64,000 nt of DNA from UBA11403 sp963784615 (GCA_963784615.1 CAWASG010000001.1:186001-250000), one strand, 5' to 3'. Counted from the first letter of the stretch, positions 24,823-34,279 are shown. Numbers and translations: made by a program. Notes: generated from the letters alone by a model not told the origin.

Positions 24823-25608
24823 ATGGTCTATGGGCGATTTTGGGGTGGTGCATTTAGAATTAATCTTTATGCAGCAGGGATCTCCTGGTTCCATGAAGCC
24901 TATCTTCAGTATTCAATGCGTAAAAAACCATCGATGAACGATGTTGATAATCCACAAAAAACCGATCTTATGTACGAGTCAGCGGAAAAGGCATTTCGTG
25001 AAATGGGTGCTGACTTGGAAAGACATCCATTGAAACTCACCACTATGAAATCCCCTCACAGTGAGCTTTCAGAAGAGAAGTGCTCCAGTGCCATTTTTTA
25101 TAAAAATCTCATTACAGGGGCCTATTGTTTGCAGGTGGATCCTGAAGCTTTTAATCATTTTAAAAAGAGGAGAACTTCACAAGACATTCCTCTTGAGGAC
25201 TATTACCGGGCTGTTTTTTCACACGAAGCGGTTCATGCAATAGAGAACCATAATTTTTTAAAATTATATTGTTCTGCATTGGTAGCATTATCTGCGGTTC
25301 ATTTATGTGAGGCTGTTGGTATGAGACTTGCTTGGCTGTGTGTGGTTGGTCCCGTGCTTTTGCTCTCCGGATCTGGTTACGTGGGGCAAAAATTAGAGCT
25401 GCGTGCGGATCGCCTTGCAGCAGAACAAAATCCCTCGATTCGAAAGAGTTTGATTTCAATATTATCTGATAAGGCACATGATCATGGTGCAGAGTTTAGT
25501 GCAGATTCTTTTTTAAAGTTCTTCCATGATCACCCATCGATGGCTATCCGACTAGAGGCGATTAAGACGTATTCAGCAGATTCAACTGCTTTTTCTAGGT
25601 TGAGTTAA
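24823..25608 (+). CDS. M48-type membrane metallopeptidase
   Basis: The protein is 261 residues. The zinc motif HEAVH lies near residues 134-138 (FSHEAVHAIENH), the third ligand region is ELRADRLAAE near 192-201, and the tail DHPSMAIRLEAIK is typical of M48 proteins. Hydrophobic segments near residues 150-190 suggest two membrane helices between the zinc motif and the third ligand. The ATG at 24823 follows GGAGG. The gene ends 4 bases inside the convergent EEP gene. M48 peptidases usually act in membrane or envelope protein quality control; the substrate is unknown. Confidence 0.78.
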   Translation: MVYGRFWGGAFRINLYAAGISWFHEAYLQYSMRKKPSMNDVDNPQKTDLMYESAEKAFREMGADLERHPLKLTTMKSPHSELSEEKCSSAIFYKNLITGAYCLQVDPEAFNHFKKRRTSQDIPLEDYYRAVFSHEAVHAIENHNFLKLYCSALVALSAVHLCEAVGMRLAWLCVVGPVLLLSGSGYVGQKLELRADRLAAEQNPSIRKSLISILSDKAHDHGAEFSADSFLKFFHDHPSMAIRLEAIKTYSADSTAFSRLS

Positions 25609-26744
25609 GGCCTGAAACGTCCTTCTTCTTGCCGGTCTTGTAATGCTTGTTCCTTACCTTCAACTTGCTTAGATGGTCTATCAAATCCCATAGCACCCAC
25701 AAAAATTGAGCTCACAAACATAGCAACAGCAGCTGCTGAGGAATTATTGCCGGGGAAGTAGTGGAATCTGTAGCTGTATGATTCTGCGGGTTGTACTTTG
25801 ATTTCGAGTAATGCGTCAACACTCAATTTTTCTCCGCTTTGCTTTAAATGACCTTCTTTGCTCGCATGCCATTCAGTGGAGATGTGGAAGGGGAAAATAG
25901 TTCCCACGGGTGCGGCTTTCATTTCTTTATTAATGATTTGTTGAGTAAGGATGTTCAAGTGTTCAGCATCGATGTTCCAGTCTCCCACCAATTTGTGGGT
26001 TAATGTTTCTGCATTTAAACCATGTTGTATGATGTTTTTAACAACGTTAGTCATAAATGCAGTAAGGGCCTCCTCAGTGTTATTGTGCGGGAGATGCAGG
26101 TTGGTGAATTTAATGAGTTCACCGTTGTCTAGTGAAAACATATCAAACGTTCTGCAGCGAATGCCTATGTCTTTTATTTTAATGTCTCGCGTAAGCGACA
26201 AATCTAAATTTGGTTTTGAGGCGTTTAATCGTTCATGGTTGATTAATGTGAATACTCCCCAGCCGGTGGAATCCTCTGTAACTGAAGGATTCATGAGGTT
26301 CCATTCCTTTGGGAAATGTTGATTGATATAGCTTCTAACAAATTCTAGTGGCCCGTTGATCTCGGCTTCTTGTAAACATATAACGGCAATCTCCGTATGC
26401 TCACTCAGGAATTGACAAAGAGCGACAAGTTTTTTTTCAGCGCGTTCTAGATAAGCGGCTTCATCTTCTACGAACCCGTGAAATGCAGTATTATTTCCTC
26501 GAGCCTGCATCATTTGGTTCCAGGTAAGCAATTTATGTTCGGTGAAGTGAGCCATGAGATGATCGCTTAATTCCGGATCGAAACCAAATTGTTGTCCTGC
26601 ATTATACCCGACCTCAGCAAACTGGTTGGTATGTCCTGAAAAAACACCAAAATGACGTAATCCGAGTGAGCTGGATGCTTTCGCAGCTATTTTTTTTGAA
26701 GGAAATCCAAAAGGAAAAGGCAAAGGCAAAGGCAATTTTGGCAT
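25605..26744 (-). CDS. Endonuclease/exonuclease/phosphatase (EEP) fold protein
   Basis: The protein is 379 residues. EEP-type motifs appear in order: TWNQM, ICLQEAE (metal-binding Glu), TNLHLPH, LVGDWNID (Asp and Asn), and SVDALLEI in place of the usual SDH motif. The catalytic His equivalent is therefore not obvious. The N-terminal KLPLPLPFPFGFPSKKIAAKASSS (in part) is unusual. Family members hydrolyse phosphodiester bonds in nucleic acids or phosphoinositides. Its divergent form and host-associated context make it an effector candidate, which is inference. Confidence 0.6.
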   Translation of the reverse strand: MPKLPLPLPFPFGFPSKKIAAKASSSLGLRHFGVFSGHTNQFAEVGYNAGQQFGFDPELSDHLMAHFTEHKLLTWNQMMQARGNNTAFHGFVEDEAAYLERAEKKLVALCQFLSEHTEIAVICLQEAEINGPLEFVRSYINQHFPKEWNLMNPSVTEDSTGWGVFTLINHERLNASKPNLDLSLTRDIKIKDIGIRCRTFDMFSLDNGELIKFTNLHLPHNNTEEALTAFMTNVVKNIIQHGLNAETLTHKLVGDWNIDAEHLNILTQQIINKEMKAAPVGTIFPFHISTEWHASKEGHLKQSGEKLSVDALLEIKVQPAESYSYRFHYFPGNNSSAAAVAMFVSSIFVGAMGFDRPSKQVEGKEQALQDRQEEGRFRP

Positions 26745-26889
26745 AATACACTCACTTTATCTGAATCTATTCTAATATTTCAATTGTAGCACATAAAGAG
26801 CGCATTTTGCGTAAAATATAAAATATTTTTTGTAGCTTCTCGATAGAGCAAGGTACAAACTTTTTTGTTCTTTGGAGGCGAGGGAGTCA

Positions 26890-26923
26890 CAGGGAAACGC
26901 ATCAATTAAGATGCGTTTCCCTG
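26890..26923. mobile_element. 34-bp foldback element with 10-bp target duplication (ISAs1-end derivative)
   Basis: The palindrome has arms CAGGGAAACGCATC and GATGCGTTTCCCTG around AATTAA. It is flanked on both sides by GAGGGAGTCA (26880-26889 and 26924-26933). The arm is nearly the inner end of the ISAs1-type elements at 37388 and 41968 (CAGGGCAAACGCATC, one base longer), and those elements also make 10-bp duplications. It lies just downstream of alaA and could also serve as its 3' hairpin. Confidence 0.8.
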
Positions 26924-26958
26924 GAGGGAGTCATAAAGTGTTGCGTTACAATTTGAGA

Positions 26959-28182
26959 TCAAGCATGTCGCGTCCGGATTTTATCGAAAAAGCGTTCCAT
27001 TCTATCCAGTGCTTCACAGAGCTCCTCTTTATGTGGCAAAAAGACAATACGAAAGTGATCATGTTCAGGCCAATTGAAACCTGTTCCTTGTACGATAAGG
27101 ACTTTTTCTTCCATAAGTAACTGACTTACCAATTCGAGATCGTTTGCAAAAGGATAATATTTACGATCAAATTTTGGAAAAAGATATAACGCTCCCATTG
27201 GTTTAACGCAAGACAGCCCAGGAATTGCATTGATACGCTCATAGGTGAGCTCACGTTGTTGATAGATTCGACCTGATGGGGCGGTTAAGTCGTAAATGCT
27301 CTGGTAGCCACCCAGGGCCGTTTGAATCACATACTGGCTGGGCACATTGGCACATAAACGCATGGAGGCTAATATGTTCAGGCCTTCTATATAATCTTTT
27401 GCATGATGCTTGGGGCCAGTTATAACCATCCATCCAGTGCGATACCCTGCAGCACGATAGGCCTTTGAAAGACCGTTGAAGCTAATGCAGAGCACATCAT
27501 CTGCCAGGGAAGCCAAAGGAATATGTTGAGCGCCGTCATAGAGAATTTTTTCATATATTTCATCGGCAAATAGAATCAATTGATGTTGTCGAGCGATCTC
27601 AATCAGTCCTTCCAGAATCTCTTTAGGGTAAACAGACCCAGTAGGATTGTTAGGATTAATGACCACAAGGCCAACCGTCCTTGGCGTAATTTTGCGGCGG
27701 ATATCATCAAGGTCCGGCCACCATTGCGCTTGCTCATCACAGCGGTAATGTATGGGGGTACCGCCACTAAGGGACACAGCAGCAGTCCAGAGTGGGTAGT
27801 CTGGCGCTGGAATTAAAATTTCATCACCGGTATTTAATAGCCCTTGCATCGCCATGACAATGAGTTCAGACACGCCATTGCCGATAAAGATATCATCGAT
27901 GCCTACATCATGGATATTGAGCGTTTGGTTGTATTGCATGATGGCTTTACGTGCAGCGAAAAGCCCTTTCGAGTCGCAGTAACCAGCGGCGTGTGGTAGA
28001 TTAAGAATAATGTCTTGTACGATTTCATCTGGCGGTGCAAATCCAAAGGGGGCCGGGTTGCCAATATTGAGCTTGATAATCCGATGACCTTGCTCCTCCA
28101 GCGTAGCAACTGATTGAAGAATAGGGCCACGAATGTCATAACAGACATGTTCAAGTTTGTTGGATTTTTGAATAGGTCTCAT
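26959..28182 (-). CDS. alaA: Alanine-synthesising aminotransferase (AlaA-like)
   Basis: This 407-residue class I PLP aminotransferase transfers amino groups from glutamate to pyruvate in the cytoplasm. Motifs seen are LNIGNPAPFGF, NGVSELIVMAMQGLL, ADEIYEKILYDG and the PLP-lysine site SFNGLSKAYRAAGYRTGWM. The order and wording match AlaA (YfbQ). The ATG at 28182 is preferred to the TTG at 28197. A 34-bp foldback element follows the stop. Aspartate aminotransferase is the alternative, but the NGLSKAYRAAGYRTGW motif favours AlaA. Confidence 0.88.
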   Translation of the reverse strand: MRPIQKSNKLEHVCYDIRGPILQSVATLEEQGHRIIKLNIGNPAPFGFAPPDEIVQDIILNLPHAAGYCDSKGLFAARKAIMQYNQTLNIHDVGIDDIFIGNGVSELIVMAMQGLLNTGDEILIPAPDYPLWTAAVSLSGGTPIHYRCDEQAQWWPDLDDIRRKITPRTVGLVVINPNNPTGSVYPKEILEGLIEIARQHQLILFADEIYEKILYDGAQHIPLASLADDVLCISFNGLSKAYRAAGYRTGWMVITGPKHHAKDYIEGLNILASMRLCANVPSQYVIQTALGGYQSIYDLTAPSGRIYQQRELTYERINAIPGLSCVKPMGALYLFPKFDRKYYPFANDLELVSQLLMEEKVLIVQGTGFNWPEHDHFRIVFLPHKEELCEALDRMERFFDKIRTRHA

Positions 28183-28324
28183 TTGTAATGGCCTCAATAG
28201 TCGTTTATTGTTATATATAGAGATATTATATACTTAATATTCGATAAAAGGTTGTTTATAGGATGAATCTTCTTGTATGATAAATAGATGTAGGGGACGG
28301 TTGTAGTGAGTCTGTGCTCAACGC

Positions 28325-28415
28325 GTAACTTTTCAATAAGTCTGGGAATATTCACTATTCTGACTTACCGCGGTAAGTCGGTTCAATATTTCTCCCAGGG
28401 TTATTGAGAAGTTGC
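28325..28415 (+). promoter_or_regulatory. Structured leader upstream of fimV
   Basis: GTAACTTTTCAATAA at 28325-28339 is nearly complementary to TTATTGAGAAGTTGC at 28401-28415. Within the loop GACTTACCGCGGTAAGTC (28362-28379) is a perfect 18-bp palindrome. The structure ends about 30 bases before the fimV start. It could be an operator or an RNA fold. Confidence 0.4.
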
Positions 28416-28446
28416 CTCAACGCAAGTTATTGCAAGGGAGTGTTGA

Positions 28447-30183
28447 TTGAATAAAACTAAACTGTATACCGCACTCATATCGCTTACATTTTCGCTGAAT
28501 GCGTTTGCAATTGGCTTAGGTGATATGAAAGTATTATCCAGTCTCGATCAACCGTTTGATGCTGAAATAAGCCTCATCGACGTTGGTGACATTCCTCTAT
28601 CAGGCATAAAAGCCAATATTGCAGACACAGATGAATATGAGAGAGCAGGGCTTGAGCGTTCATTTGAGCTGAATACGCTGACATTTGTCATTGAACACAA
28701 CCGCCATGGGCACGCGGTTATTCATTTACGATCTCTAGAGCGTATTTCCAATCCATTTATTCAATTGCTTGTTGATCTCGCCTGGTCTAAAGGCCAGATC
28801 TATCGTGCATATGATGTTCTGCTTGATCCGCCGGACTATCAACTCTCTTTTAAGAAAGAAATTCAAACACCTCCGCATCGAATCAAGCACAAAAAACAAA
28901 AGTTAACCCCTGAGAATCCTGTGACTAACGGCGACAGACCGACCCCAACAGCCCTGCCCGCGAGCCAGTCTGATGTAACGATTGAATCACATCTCCCATC
29001 TGCACCCGTGTTTGCACAAGCACGACCAGGGAAATTTTCAAAACAGTATTTATCTGCAAGCCAAGACAGTCAAATGCCTATGCAGCCAAATGCGTCACAT
29101 TTGGAGGGCATAAACACTGCATTAAAAGCACAGATGGATGTAACCGTACAAGCCATCGATTCGCTTCGTGAGTCCAATGCATTGTTGAAAGAAGAGCTTC
29201 ATTCTATGCACGATCAAAATCAAACCCTACAGGGGAAGTTAAAGCAACGTGATACTGAAATGAAACACATGCACGCGCAAATTGAGCTACTCATGCGTCG
29301 ACAAGGCTTGGCAGGTCAGGTGATTCAACCGAGCGACGATACGCAACATAGCAGTTGGTTGCTGTGGCTGCTCATCTTATTAGGCGCCGCGGCTGGGGGC
29401 ACGTATGTTGCATGGAGGAGGTGGGGTGCTCCTGATGTTGAAAAAGCATATCTGTTTGTTCAGTCTCGTATGAAGCCGAAGGTTAAGGTCAAAGAAGAAG
29501 GAAGTGAATCTGCAACGTTTGTAGAAACTGAAGTGGTGTCTGACCCTGCAATCGTCATTACGGAAAGTGCTCCAATGTCATCTGTTGAGTCTTCTGTGGA
29601 CCATGAAGTGGTTGTGGAAAAAGAGGAGGTTGGTGCCGTTGATGAATCGGCTGAGCCTGCAATAGTCACTACGGAAAGTGCTCCAATGTCATCTGTTGAG
29701 TCTGCTGTAGACCATGAAGTGGTTGCGGAAAAAGAGGAGATTGCCGCTGGTGATGAATCGGTTGAGCCTGTCATGGTCATTGAGGAAAGCTCTCCAATGC
29801 TATTTGTTGAGCCTATTGTGGATCACGAAGTGATTGCGAAAGAAGAGCAAATTGAAGTTGCGCCGAGTCTTGATGATAGCAACGAGCCTGATGTCAAGAA
29901 TGTTGTTGATACAACAAAGAGTAGCTCGGAAAAATCTTCTGAAGAGGAAGTTCCAACACATAATTTAATTGAGTTTGAGTCAGTGTCCCCGCCTGAAGAG
30001 GAGCCCTTAAAGCCCGTGAGAAGTGAGTCTGCATTAGACACATTATTGACGCTTACGCAAACCTATATCGACATGGGTGACACCGCCGCCGCGCATGAGT
30101 CGCTTAAAGAGGTGCTTGAATATGGCAATAAAAAACAACAGGCGGCTGCTAAAAAGTTAATGAAACAGTTAGATAATAAGTAA
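28447..30183 (+). CDS. fimV: FimV-family protein
   Basis: The protein is 578 residues. A signal peptide (MNKTKLYTALISLTFSLNAFA) and the FimV N-terminal domain (LGDMKVLSSLDQPFDAEISL ... AYDVLLDPP) come first. A coiled coil near residues 220-280, a transmembrane helix near 300-318 (WLLWLLILLGAAAGGTYVAW) and an acidic cytoplasmic tail with three 37-residue repeats follow. The C-terminal FimV/TPR-like motif is LDTLLTLTQTYIDMGDTAAAHESLKEVLEYG. The start is TTG at 28447 with GGGAG upstream; no ATG precedes the signal peptide. FimV links peptidoglycan to polar localisation and type IV pilus or T2SS assembly. Confidence 0.88.
   Translation: MNKTKLYTALISLTFSLNAFAIGLGDMKVLSSLDQPFDAEISLIDVGDIPLSGIKANIADTDEYERAGLERSFELNTLTFVIEHNRHGHAVIHLRSLERISNPFIQLLVDLAWSKGQIYRAYDVLLDPPDYQLSFKKEIQTPPHRIKHKKQKLTPENPVTNGDRPTPTALPASQSDVTIESHLPSAPVFAQARPGKFSKQYLSASQDSQMPMQPNASHLEGINTALKAQMDVTVQAIDSLRESNALLKEELHSMHDQNQTLQGKLKQRDTEMKHMHAQIELLMRRQGLAGQVIQPSDDTQHSSWLLWLLILLGAAAGGTYVAWRRWGAPDVEKAYLFVQSRMKPKVKVKEEGSESATFVETEVVSDPAIVITESAPMSSVESSVDHEVVVEKEEVGAVDESAEPAIVTTESAPMSSVESAVDHEVVAEKEEIAAGDESVEPVMVIEESSPMLFVEPIVDHEVIAKEEQIEVAPSLDDSNEPDVKNVVDTTKSSSEKSSEEEVPTHNLIEFESVSPPEEEPLKPVRSESALDTLLTLTQTYIDMGDTAAAHESLKEVLEYGNKKQQAAAKKLMKQLDNK
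29549..29881 (+). repeat. Three tandem 111-bp repeats inside fimV
   Basis: Units start with ACGGAAAGTGCTCCAATG at 29560 and 29671 and a diverged form at 29782, a period of exactly 111 bp (37 codons). Each encodes an acidic ESAPMSSVES ... DHEVVxEKEE segment. Units 1 and 2 are close, unit 3 is older. Confidence 0.85.
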
Positions 30184-30218
30184 GTTGCCCTAGAGCGGTG
30201 CTAAGTTAAGGAAAAAAT

Positions 30219-30240
30219 GGCCTCAGTCATCGTTTCGCCA
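30219..30240 (+). repeat. Short dispersed 22-bp repeat, copy A
   Basis: GCCTCAGTCATCGTTTCGCC with one flanking base on each side. It also occurs inverted at 43967-43988 and, with one change, at 47674-47695. All three lie in non-coding DNA near TTAAGTT-type sequence. Confidence 0.7.
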
Positions 30241-30954
30241 GATGCTTGTATTTCAAGCAGCCATTTTAGTAACCCTCCTAGCCCTTGCTGGCCTAGCTGA
30301 AACATCTAAATTATCCAGTAGATAATTGAAAATATTTTTCGGCTTTGACTGAAAAAATCGTTCAGCAGCTGTTGTTTCATCAGGGCGTCGTATAAAATAA
30401 TTATGAATCACAGTAAGAGCACCCAATTTTCGCTTGCTCAATCGATGAGAGCTGTGATGACGTAATGACAAATAGCCATTACGTCCCTCAACACATGAAC
30501 TGGATCGCTGAAATAACTGAGCACATTGCAGAGCTGTAGATCTTATCTGCTCACGTTGCTGTGGCGGTAACTTGCACCAAGCTTCACATAGTGCCAGACG
30601 TGCAAGTAATTCTGCAGCCAGCTTAGTAAAGCGTTTGCGTTCCGCCGAGCCTTTTGCTTTTTTGGCCACTTGCTGCAAATACAGCCCTGGTATAATTACA
30701 TCATGCACTAAAGCCTCTAGCTCAGGAGATAGTCCGAGTGATGCAACTTGCTGTTTAACAACAGTCCAGAAAAATACAATGGTGGCGATCATCCCGTCAA
30801 AAACGCGATACGCCTTCATTATGCGATTCCAGCTATTCTCAGACAACTCCTTTTCAATAGCTGCCGTTTTTATCGTAAACGTTCGGAGAAATACACCTAC
30901 ACTCCTCGAATAAATTAATTCAATCTAGCTGCTCCTTAATGATCTGGAGCTGTC

Positions 30955-31317
30955 ATGTCACAACAAAACAAATATTGGGATGCTATTATTGACCAATATA
31001 AGGCGAGCGGCTTGTCTCAGCCTGATTTTTGCAAACAGAATGAGCTGTCTTGTAATCAATTTCAATATCGATGGTATCAGCACAATTGCGCAGGAAAGGC
31101 GAAAGCCAAATTAGCTATTCGTGAAAATAGTGCCTCACTGAACGATTTCGAGTCGGTGACCATCTTTTCTCCTATTCCTGCGCAGCCATCAAAAAAAGAG
31201 GCGTGCGTCAGCGAGCTGATGATTTATTTGCCCAATAAAATCAGTTGTACGGTAAAAATGGATTTACGAACTAACGAATTTGCTACGTTATTAAAGCAGT
31301 TGGTGGCGTTATGCTAA
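30955..31317 (+). CDS. IS66 accessory protein TnpA
   Basis: This 120-residue protein has the IS66 TnpA pattern: an N-terminal helix-turn-helix (YWDAIIDQYKASGLSQPDFC ... CNQFQYRWYQ) and a C-terminal strand region (MIYLPNKISCTVKMD). It overlaps tnpB by 7 bases, giving a coupled arrangement. Its role in transposition is to assist TnpC; the mechanism is not settled. Confidence 0.85.
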   Translation: MSQQNKYWDAIIDQYKASGLSQPDFCKQNELSCNQFQYRWYQHNCAGKAKAKLAIRENSASLNDFESVTIFSPIPAQPSKKEACVSELMIYLPNKISCTVKMDLRTNEFATLLKQLVALC

Positions 31318-31661
31318 TTCCAGACGATATCAAGGTTCATTTATATTGTGGAATAACGGATATGCGTAAATCCATCAATACACTAGCGATTATGGTTCAA
31401 GATGTTTTACAGATGGAACCCACCAATGGTCATTTATTTCTATTTCGGAGTCGTGGCGGTGATAAGTTAAAGGCATTGTATTATGAGGAGCATAGTTTTA
31501 AATTGTGGTATCGGCGTCTTGATAAAGGTAAATTCATTTTTCCTCGAAATATCCATGGTCATTTAGAACTAACCCGTGAGCATTTTAACTGGTTGCTCGC
31601 GAGTAATAAATTCGTTCATTATCAAGGAGAAGCCCCACCTATATATCGTGATTTTTATTGA
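31311..31661 (+). CDS. IS66 accessory protein TnpB
   Basis: This 116-residue IS66 Orf2 protein has the signature YCGITDMRKSINTLAIMVQ and FLFRSRGGDKLKALYYEEHSFKLWYRRLDKGKF. It is not related to the RNA-guided TnpB nucleases. It is intact and sits between tnpA and tnpC as in all full IS66 elements. Confidence 0.92.
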   Translation: MLIPDDIKVHLYCGITDMRKSINTLAIMVQDVLQMEPTNGHLFLFRSRGGDKLKALYYEEHSFKLWYRRLDKGKFIFPRNIHGHLELTREHFNWLLASNKFVHYQGEAPPIYRDFY

Positions 31662-31703
31662 AAAATAACAGTAAAATCATAGTGCTTATGGTATAATGTC
31701 CGC

Positions 31704-33230
31704 ATGAAAAAGACCATAGAATTACCTACATCGATGGAAGAAAAAGACGCTCTGATTCTTCCTCAACAAGAAGAAATCGAGCGGCTTCACGCACGATATA
31801 GAGAAGCGCTTGAGCAATTCAAATTGGCTCAACAGCGCAAATACGCACGCTCATCAGAAAGTAATGTCCTTCAACTACAGCTCGACTTGCAATTTGATGA
31901 AGCTGATTCGGTTCCTGTTGAAGAGCTTCCCACAGAAGACAACACCATCACCGTTACTTATACTCGAAATAAACCAAAGCGCCGACTATTGCCAGACAAC
32001 CTGCCTCGCGAAGTGATTGAGCATGATATTTCTGATGCCGATAAACAATGTGCTTGTGGTTGTTTGAAGCAACGGATTGGTGAAGAAATTACTGAGCAAT
32101 TAGAAGTAGTTCCTGCACAGCTTAAAGTCATTCAACATGTTCGGCCGAAATATGCCTGTAACCGTTGCGATGAGAGCGTGAGCATTGCGCCAATGCCGAA
32201 ACTGTTTCTACCTAAAAGCATGGCAACCCCGAGTCTTGTGGCTCATACCATTGTGAGTAAATATCAAGACCATCTTCCTCTGTATCGACAAGAAAAAATC
32301 TGGCAACGTACGGGGATTGATATGCCTCGCAATACAATCTGTGGCTGGATAATAGCCGCCTATGAAGCGTGTATGCCGATGCGTAAAGCTATGATGAGCA
32401 CCTTAATCGTATCGGATTACGTGCAGGCCGATGAAACGCCGCTTCAAGTCATGGATGAGCCGAATCGAAAAAACACCTCTGTGAGCTATATGTGGCTGTA
32501 TCGAAGTGCTAAGCCCGATAAAAAAATCGTTTTATTTGATTATCGCGAGACGAGGCAAGCACTTTGGCCGAAGGAAATGCTCCTTGGTTTTAAAGGCCAT
32601 TTACAGACTGATGGCTATAAAGGCTATGATTGGGTGGATGACGAAGCTGACATTATCCATCTTGGCTGCATGGCACACGCTCGTCGGCCATTTGTTGAGC
32701 TAGTCAAGCTCGCGAAAACTACTGGCAAATCACACCAAGCGGTCGCCTATTTTCAAAAGCTCTATGCCATTGAAAAAATAGCGCGTGAAGGTAAGTATAC
32801 GCCCGAGCAACGCTTTAACTTTCGGATTGAAAAATCAAAACCCATTCTCGATGAAATGAGAGCATGGCTCACCGAATCCCTGCGACATGCCGTGCCGAAG
32901 TCTAAATTGAGTGACGCGTTACTTTACATGCACGACCGTTGGCTCGAGCTCACGAACTATTTAACTGATGGCTCGCTTGAAATCGACAACAATGGCGCAG
33001 AAAATCAAATAAGGCCGTTTGCACTGGGTCGAAAAAACTGGTTGTTCTCTGGCAGCCCTCGCGGCGCCAACGCCAGTGCATTATTTTATAGTCTTATTGC
33101 CACCGCCGCCTCAAATGGCTGGAACCCGTTCGACTACTTGCGATATTTATTTGAAAATATACGTTCCTGCAAAACCGACGATGATTTTATCCAGCTCTTG
33201 CCTTTCAATATCATCTCAAAATCCAGCTAA
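31704..33230 (+). CDS. IS66 transposase TnpC
   Basis: This 508-residue DDE transposase has an N-terminal coiled coil with leucine periodicity and a zinc-ribbon region (CACGCLKQR ... YACNRCDESVSIAP). The catalytic core has YVQADETPLQV, TDGYKGYD and the C-terminal NNGAENQIRPFALGRKNWLFSGSPRGA. The frame is complete, so the element looks competent. It ends 32 bases before the right terminus. Confidence 0.93.
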   Translation: MKKTIELPTSMEEKDALILPQQEEIERLHARYREALEQFKLAQQRKYARSSESNVLQLQLDLQFDEADSVPVEELPTEDNTITVTYTRNKPKRRLLPDNLPREVIEHDISDADKQCACGCLKQRIGEEITEQLEVVPAQLKVIQHVRPKYACNRCDESVSIAPMPKLFLPKSMATPSLVAHTIVSKYQDHLPLYRQEKIWQRTGIDMPRNTICGWIIAAYEACMPMRKAMMSTLIVSDYVQADETPLQVMDEPNRKNTSVSYMWLYRSAKPDKKIVLFDYRETRQALWPKEMLLGFKGHLQTDGYKGYDWVDDEADIIHLGCMAHARRPFVELVKLAKTTGKSHQAVAYFQKLYAIEKIAREGKYTPEQRFNFRIEKSKPILDEMRAWLTESLRHAVPKSKLSDALLYMHDRWLELTNYLTDGSLEIDNNGAENQIRPFALGRKNWLFSGSPRGANASALFYSLIATAASNGWNPFDYLRYLFENIRSCKTDDDFIQLLPFNIISKSS

Positions 33231-34240
33231 AGCATACAACCCGTATTTCACCGAACGCTTACTTTTTATCGTCTCAATGTGTCGTTTCATTTTTTCAGCG
33301 ATGTCTTCTGCAGTTTGTGCTTTTCCGGACGTTAAATCATAAGGATGATAGATCTGACCCAGTGCTTTTTTTGCTTCTTTGACATCAGCTTGATGTTTTT
33401 TGATGTCATTTAAATGGCGTAATGCAGCATCCTTATTTAGCTCAGCATTGATAATCTCTCCATCGAGTGCGGAATATGGTTTTTCACTGTATTCAGGATC
33501 CAAGGACTGTTTTTTTTCCAACCGTTCCTGTATTTTAATACTGGTGTCATAAGCCTTCTCTGCTTGTTTGACTTTTGCCGCAATAGGAGCCGATGTGGCA
33601 CGCGTTAGCTCTTGCTGAACGTGAAATAGATCAGGGGAATGCTGGGCACCTAGCTCTTTTTCGACATATTTTATCAATCCGGTACCTTCATCGCTAGTCG
33701 ACTGGATAATCTCTACTTTCAAGCCTTGCAGTGCTTCTTCCATCGCTTTAAACCAAGATTCAGCATCGCGTTTTTCACTATACTGTTCCAATAGAATAAA
33801 GTTAGACACTGGCTCTATAGCAACCAAACAAATTTCAGGATGAAAGGTTTCGTCCTGACAGACAGTAATTTTTTTCTTCGACATTTGTGACGCTAACCGC
33901 TGGCCGTCTTCAGTTCCAAAACGATTTATCGCCTCTTCCATAGCCACCGCTTGCTTATATAACGTACCATGAGAACTTGCTACAAAGGTCGTTAGTTGGC
34001 TTAAGTGTAAAAATTGAGCGAGCATATCAACCCCTCCACCAGCCAATTGGGTGATTGTAAATTGAGCTGCAATTACTATTTGATGCAAAAAAGCCATACC
34101 CAATGGGCTTTCAAAAAATGCTTCAACAGACGGAGATATCCCGGTTTTACCTTCGCGATCCAGCCAATATCGTGCGGTGCTACGGGTGTAACGTCTCACT
34201 CTAATTTACATACCTTGTCCCGATTTAATTAACCTGAGAC

Positions 34241-34268
34241 AAAAAACCCCAAGGCAAGCACCTCGGGG
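34241..34268 (-). terminator. Intrinsic terminator after the module 2 ATPase gene
   Basis: On the minus strand CCCCGAGG and CCTTGGGG form an 8-bp stem with a 6-base loop followed by six T. It lies 12 bases after the ATPase stop and separates that operon from the downstream transposase-like gene. Confidence 0.85.
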
Positions 34269-34279
34269 CTCTCTCACTT

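Larger units (their letters stand above)
30875..33262 (+). mobile_element. IS66-family insertion sequence with 8-bp target duplication
   Basis: The element is 2388 bp. The left end starts GTAAACGTTCGGAGAAATAC and the right end is its imperfect complement (GTATTTCACCGAACGCTTAC). Both flanks are TTTTTATC (30867-30874 and 33263-33270), the 8-bp duplication typical of IS66. It carries the three standard genes, all intact. Confidence 0.95.
30253..34199 (-). pseudogene. DDE-fold transposase-like gene (DUF6399-like) split by an IS66-family insertion
   Basis: The 5' part (34199 to 33263) encodes VCQDETFHPEICLVAIEP and IQSTSDEGTGLIKYV with SPDLFHVQQEL. The 3' part (30866 to 30253) encodes CVEGRNGYLSLRHHSSHRLS and ALTVIHNYFIRRPDETTAAERFF. 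Removing 30875-33262 and one copy of the 8-bp duplication joins the parts in frame (HIETIKTAAIEKELSEN) to give a 516-residue protein. The D, D and E positions suggest an RNase H-fold transposase. The DUF6399 name is from memory. The gene is now inactivated; frame preservation shows the insertion is recent. Confidence 0.8.

Noticed and set aside
31311..31661. RNA-guided TnpB nuclease
   Set aside because: This TnpB is the small IS66 Orf2 protein, unrelated to the IS200/IS605 TnpB family.
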